Source: Oleispira sp963851095 (GTDB lineage: Bacteria; Pseudomonadota; Gammaproteobacteria; Pseudomonadales; Oceanobacteraceae). From it: a stretch of DNA of 64,000 nt. The stretch's first letter is position 1. Each line of letters begins with the position of its first letter. Of this stretch, positions 60,588-64,000 are shown one piece after another. The DNA is taken from assembly GCA_963851095.1 (NCBI GenBank), contig CAWKOX010000031.1, forward strand, positions 1 to 64,000, in the 5' to 3' direction. The notes beneath the pieces were generated by a model. That model ran no database searches, had not been told where the DNA came from, and worked only from the letters and a program-made list of their open reading frames with translations. The position numbers and the translations under genes are program-made.

Positions 60588-61231
60588 CATCAGGCTCTAA
60601 ATTCGATTTTCTCGTTGCAACCTGTGTTCACGATCTGAAAAATCAACTGCAATCCCTATCGGCGCAGCAAGATATTTTAATGTCCGAACTGCCCCAAGAA
60701 TATCAGGAAAAGCTAACCCCTTTATTGCAGCAAACCAATAAGATTAAAGACGATACTCTACGATTAATGAGTATTTTTCGTTTAGAAAACAACGATAATT
60801 TTCCCATGGATGATGCATGGCCAAAGGATACCGCTTGTAACGCCATTGAATCTTGCAGCTTACAGTTCCCAGAATTGAAATTCGTTAATAATATTCATCA
60901 TGACGCACAAGGTTTTTACAATGAACAGCTGGTTCAATTAGCCTTAATCACACTGATTACGAATAGTGCCCAAGCAGGCGCTACTCAAATAGAACTTCAA
61001 TGTGAAGAAGCTGAGAACCAAAGTATTCACCTCACCGTTAAAGATAATGGACCAGGATTTAACCAAGATATTATCGATGGTTTAACTGATACCACAAAAG
61101 CCGAAGGCACAGGCTTAGGACTCTCTTTTGTCGATATGATCTGCAAAGCTCACCAAGGTCGCAGCAAGCGTGGAATACTCTCAATCAATAACTCCGAGAG
61201 CGGCGCAATAGCGACTCTTTTCCTTCCTTAA
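60584..61231 (+). CDS. Small soluble histidine kinase (HisKA-like helix plus HATPase), coupled to the receiver-TPR gene
   Basis: The 215-residue protein has no membrane segment and no sensor domain. An N-terminal helical pair holds a likely phosphorylated His in CVHDLKNQLQSL (about residue 16). A HATPase domain follows with NSAQAGATQIEL (N box), VKDNGPGF (G1) and EGTGLGLSF (G2). It overlaps the receiver-TPR gene by ATGA. With no sensor of its own, the TPR protein may bring the signal to it. The pairing is seen directly; the pathway is inferred. Confidence 0.85.
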   Translation: MTSGSKFDFLVATCVHDLKNQLQSLSAQQDILMSELPQEYQEKLTPLLQQTNKIKDDTLRLMSIFRLENNDNFPMDDAWPKDTACNAIESCSLQFPELKFVNNIHHDAQGFYNEQLVQLALITLITNSAQAGATQIELQCEEAENQSIHLTVKDNGPGFNQDIIDGLTDTTKAEGTGLGLSFVDMICKAHQGRSKRGILSINNSESGAIATLFLP

Positions 61232-61336
61232 CTTATCACTCTAATACCACTGCAATACTCGCCGGTTACAGTGTTTGTTGATTCCTCTAAGCTGCTTAAA
61301 AGTAAGATAATACCTAGTGCCAGTAGCGCTTAGCAC

Positions 61337-61345
61337 TGCTATAAT
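61337..61345 (+). promoter_or_regulatory. Extended -10 promoter element of glyQ
   Basis: TGCTATAAT (61337-61345) is an extended -10 box (TGnTATAAT); no good -35 box lies 17 bases upstream, which is usual for this class. The glyQ GTG start is 53 bases downstream. Confidence 0.5.
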
Positions 61346-61397
61346 CCTAGCCTTTCGTATTTCCATATTTAACGTTTTTAGCATAGAAGGTCGCATC

Positions 61398-62450
61398 GTG
61401 TCTGAAATAGCATCTGAACAAAGCCGCCATAATATAAAAACCTTTCAAGGCCTAATTGCCGCCTTGCAAGAGTTTTGGTCTGAACAGGGCTGTATTATTA
61501 GCCAGCCTATTGATCTAGAAGTCGGTGCGGGCACGTTCCACACTTCCACATTCTTGCGCGCCATTGGCCCAGAGTCATGGAATTCTGCTTATGTTCAGCC
61601 ATGCCGTCGACCTACCGATGGCCGCTATGGTGAAAACCCGAACCGCTTACAGCATTACTACCAGTTTCAGGTAGTAATGAAGCCATCACCTTTAGATATT
61701 CAAGAAAAATACTTAGAATGCCTAAAGGTTATCGGCATTGATACCCTAGTTCACGATATTCGTTTTGTAGAAGATAACTGGGAATCACCAACACTTGGCG
61801 CTTGGGGCCTTGGTTGGGAAGTTTGGTTAAACGGTATGGAAGTCACTCAGTTCACCTACTTCCAACAAGTGGGTGGCCTAGAATGCTATCCAGTAACCGG
61901 CGAAATTACCATTGGTCTTGAACGTATTGCCATGTACCTACAAGAAGTAGATTCTATCTATGACCTTGTTTGGACTTATGGCCCTGATGGCAAAGCAGTT
62001 ACTTATGGCGATGTTTTTCATCAGAACGAAGTTGAAATGTCGGCCTACAACTTTGAACATGCTGATGTTGATTTCTTATTCTCTGCTTTTGAGCAACACG
62101 AAAAAGATTGCGCGCGTTTAATTGAAACAGGCTTAGCGTTACCGGCTTATGAAAAAGTTTTGAAAGCTTCACACGCATTTAACATGCTGGATGCTCGTCA
62201 CGCGATTTCTGTGACCGAACGTCAGGGTTATATTTTACGCGTACGTACTTTAGCGCGCAGTGTTGCCGAAGCGTATTTCCAATCTCGTCGTACTCTTGAA
62301 TTCCCATTAGCGCCTGAAGACCTTCGTAAAGAAGTTCTTGCACTTGCTGCAGCTTCTGAAAAAGAAGCCGCCCAAAAAGCAGAAAAGGTGGCTGCTAAAA
62401 AAGCAGCAAAAGAAGCCGCTAAAAATGCAACCGCAGGGGAGAAAAAATAA
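61398..62450 (+). CDS. glyQ: Glycyl-tRNA synthetase alpha subunit
   Basis: GlyQ is the catalytic class II subunit of the alpha2beta2 bacterial enzyme. The GTG at 61398 (VSEIASEQ) has AGAAGG seven bases upstream, and the long frame upstream of it is not conserved; the protein is 350 residues. It carries TFQGLIAALQEFWSEQGC, GAGTFHTSTFLRAIGPE, RRPTDGRYGENPNRLQHYYQ and VGGLECYPVTGEITIGLERI, all family motifs. The last 35 residues are a Lys/Ala tail (KEAAQKAEKVAAKKAAKEAA) beyond the usual length of about 300-315. glyS overlaps its stop by one base. Confidence 0.97.
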   Translation: MSEIASEQSRHNIKTFQGLIAALQEFWSEQGCIISQPIDLEVGAGTFHTSTFLRAIGPESWNSAYVQPCRRPTDGRYGENPNRLQHYYQFQVVMKPSPLDIQEKYLECLKVIGIDTLVHDIRFVEDNWESPTLGAWGLGWEVWLNGMEVTQFTYFQQVGGLECYPVTGEITIGLERIAMYLQEVDSIYDLVWTYGPDGKAVTYGDVFHQNEVEMSAYNFEHADVDFLFSAFEQHEKDCARLIETGLALPAYEKVLKASHAFNMLDARHAISVTERQGYILRVRTLARSVAEAYFQSRRTLEFPLAPEDLRKEVLALAAASEKEAAQKAEKVAAKKAAKEAAKNATAGEKK

Positions 62451-64000
62451 TGACGACTACTAAAGATTTTCTGGTTGAGCTTGGTACTGAAGAATTACCA
62501 CCAACACAACTTAAAAAATTATCCGATGCATTTACACAGGGCATCGAAGCAGGTTTAAAAGAAGCAGGTCTAAGTGAAGGTACCGAACTTGTTTCTTATG
62601 CTGCACCTCGTCGCCTTGCGGTTATGGTTAAAAACCTAGCTGAAAAACAGCAAGACCGTGACGAAGTTATTTATGGACCACCTGCTAACATTGCATTTGA
62701 TGCTGATGGTAAGCCAACAAAAGCGGCATTAGGTTTTGCTAAGAAATCAGGTGCGAGTATTGAAGACTTATCTGAAGAAAACGGCAAACTAAAAATTTCT
62801 CGTCGAATTGCTGGCCAAGCAACGACTGAATTATTAGCCGGTATTATTCAAACGTCTTTAGAAAAAATGCCAATCGCTAAGCGTATGCGATGGGGTTCTA
62901 GCCGTATTGAATTTGTTCGCCCAGTACAGTGGTTAATCATGCTATTTGGTAACGACGTTGTTAACGGTGAAGTATTAGGCCTAAGCGCTGGTAATACGTC
63001 TCGTGGACACCGCTTCCATGCGAATAAAGAAATTACTATTTCTTCTCCTGCGCAATACCAACAGGCAATGCGTGATGCGTTTGTGATTGTTGATTACAAC
63101 GAGCGTAAAGAATCTATTCGCGCTCAAGTAAAAGCGAAAGGCGAAGAAGTCGGCGGTATTGCTTATATCGATGAAGACTTATTAGACGAAGTAACTGGTT
63201 TAAACGAATGGCCAACGGCACTTGCCGGTAACTTCGATGAAGACTTTTTACGCGTTCCAAGTGAAGCGTTAATTTCTTCAATGAAAGAGCACCAAAAATA
63301 TTTCCACGTTGAAGATAAAGACGGTCAGTTAAAACCTATTTTTATTACGCTAACAAACATTGAATCAAAAGATCCGCAGCAAGTTATTGAAGGTAACGAA
63401 AAAGTTATTCGTCCTCGTTTAGCCGATGCTGCTTTCTTCTGGGATACCGATCGTAAAAATACGCTTGAAAGCCGTTACGAAAAATTAGATACCGTTGTTT
63501 GGGTCAATAAACTCGGAACACTAAAAGCTAAAACAGATCGCTTGAGTTATTTTGGCCGATAAAATTGCTTCAGCAATCAATGCTGATACTGAATTAGCAC
63601 AACGTGCCGCAAAACTTTGTAAAACTGATTTATTAACCGACATGGTTTATGAATTTACTGATCTTACAAGGTATTGCCGGAACGTATTACGCTCAAGGCG
63701 ATGGCGAACATGCTGATGTATGTGCTGCGATGCAAGAGCAATACATGCCGTCTTTCGCGGGTGATGACTTACCAGCGACTCAAGCCGGTATTTGTATTGC
63801 ATTAGCCGACCGCATCGATAGCTTGGTCGGTTTATTTGGTCTTGGCCAAATCCCAACAGGCTCTAAAGATCCATTTGCACTACGTCGTGCTTCTTTAGGT
63901 GTATTGCGCATCTTGGTAGAAAAAGAATATCAATATCGATCTTGGTCAGTTAATCGATTGGGGCATTGAATCTATTTGGGAAACCGCACCTAAGGCTGAA
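62450..64000 (+). CDS. glyS: Glycyl-tRNA synthetase beta subunit, partial, with three one-base frameshifts
   Basis: GlyS is the tRNA-binding beta subunit. The N-terminal 370 residues are intact (FLVELGTEELPPTQLKKL, MKEHQKYFHVEDKDG). The frame then stops at 63562, and the correct sequence goes on in other frames. One extra T in TTTT at 63550-63553 separates DRLSY from LADKIASAIN. One extra T at 63664-63665 separates YEFTDL from QGIAGTYYAQGDGEH. One extra base near 63928-63934 separates RILVEKE from NIDLGQLIDWGIESIWE. The gene runs off the window edge. Because the gene is essential and all errors are insertions, sequencing or assembly error is likeliest. Confidence 0.9.

Noticed and set aside
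61317..61397. N-terminal extension of glyQ
   Set aside because: The extension covers the -10 promoter element and does not resemble GlyQ; the GTG at 61398 has a good ribosome site.
1..64000. CRISPR array, tRNA or rRNA genes, prophage, phage-defence island
   Set aside because: I saw no regularly spaced repeats, no cloverleaf or rRNA sequence, and no phage or defence gene families.

Overview
The window reads as a stretch of chromosome from a marine gammaproteobacterium, probably an Oceanospirillales relative of hydrocarbon degraders such as Oleispira, Bermanella or Thalassolituus. That placement is inference. It rests on the moderately AT-rich base composition, the protein sequences, and gene order that follows, block by block, the order I remember from Pseudomonas aeruginosa: hemB-ppk / ppx / trxA-rho; rpoH-ftsX-ftsE-ftsY-rsmD; the lao genes; znuBC-zur / znuA; thrB-DUF2782 / polA / engB / cytochromes c5 and c4-dsbA-EEP-GGDEF; and aroE-hemF-tsaC-dprA-lysM / def-fmt-rsmB-trkA-trkH. 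Almost all genes are housekeeping. I see no tRNA, rRNA, CRISPR array or prophage.

Layout. 1-1.5 kb: the tail of a basic RNA-binding-type protein, a cold-shock gene with its own promoter and long leader, and a YigI-type thioesterase. 1.6-3.8 kb: a membrane VTT domain fused to a flavin disulfide reductase. 4-11 kb: haem (hemB), polyphosphate (ppk, ppx), thioredoxin and rho. 11-17 kb: rpoH-ftsXEY, a possible reduced M16-like protein, and rsmD. 16.9-21.5 kb: a long-chain alcohol oxidation locus (laoR divergent from laoC-laoB-laoA) with a clear operator inside the promoter. 21.5-27.3 kb: the accessory part, holding a TonB receptor, a BNR propeller with a Cys/His motif, a TlpA-like thioredoxin and a large secreted protein of unknown function. 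27.6-29.1 kb: mscS and a decayed IS4-family element with both terminal repeats. 29.1-32.2 kb: zinc uptake with a Zur box. 32.3-34.8 kb: a minimal ergothioneine pair (egtB-egtD). 34.8-45 kb: thrB, polA, a likely Hfq-type sRNA in the spf/ErsA position, engB, c-type cytochromes, dsbA, EEP and GGDEF proteins. 44.9-46.9 kb: hemerythrin, DUF2249 and a multi-pass membrane protein. 47-53 kb: htpX, aroE (frameshifted), hemF, tsaC, dprA, LysM. 53-58.8 kb: def-fmt-rsmB-trkA-trkH. 59-61.2 kb: a receiver-TPR protein coupled to a small orphan histidine kinase. 61.4 kb to the end: glyQ and glyS.

Odd points worth checking. glyS carries three separate one-base insertions and aroE carries one. Both are core genes, so sequencing or assembly error is the first explanation. 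The most promising new biology is the TonB/BNR/TlpA cluster with its Cys-rich neighbour, the polA-engB intergenic sRNA, and the orphan receiver-TPR/kinase pair.
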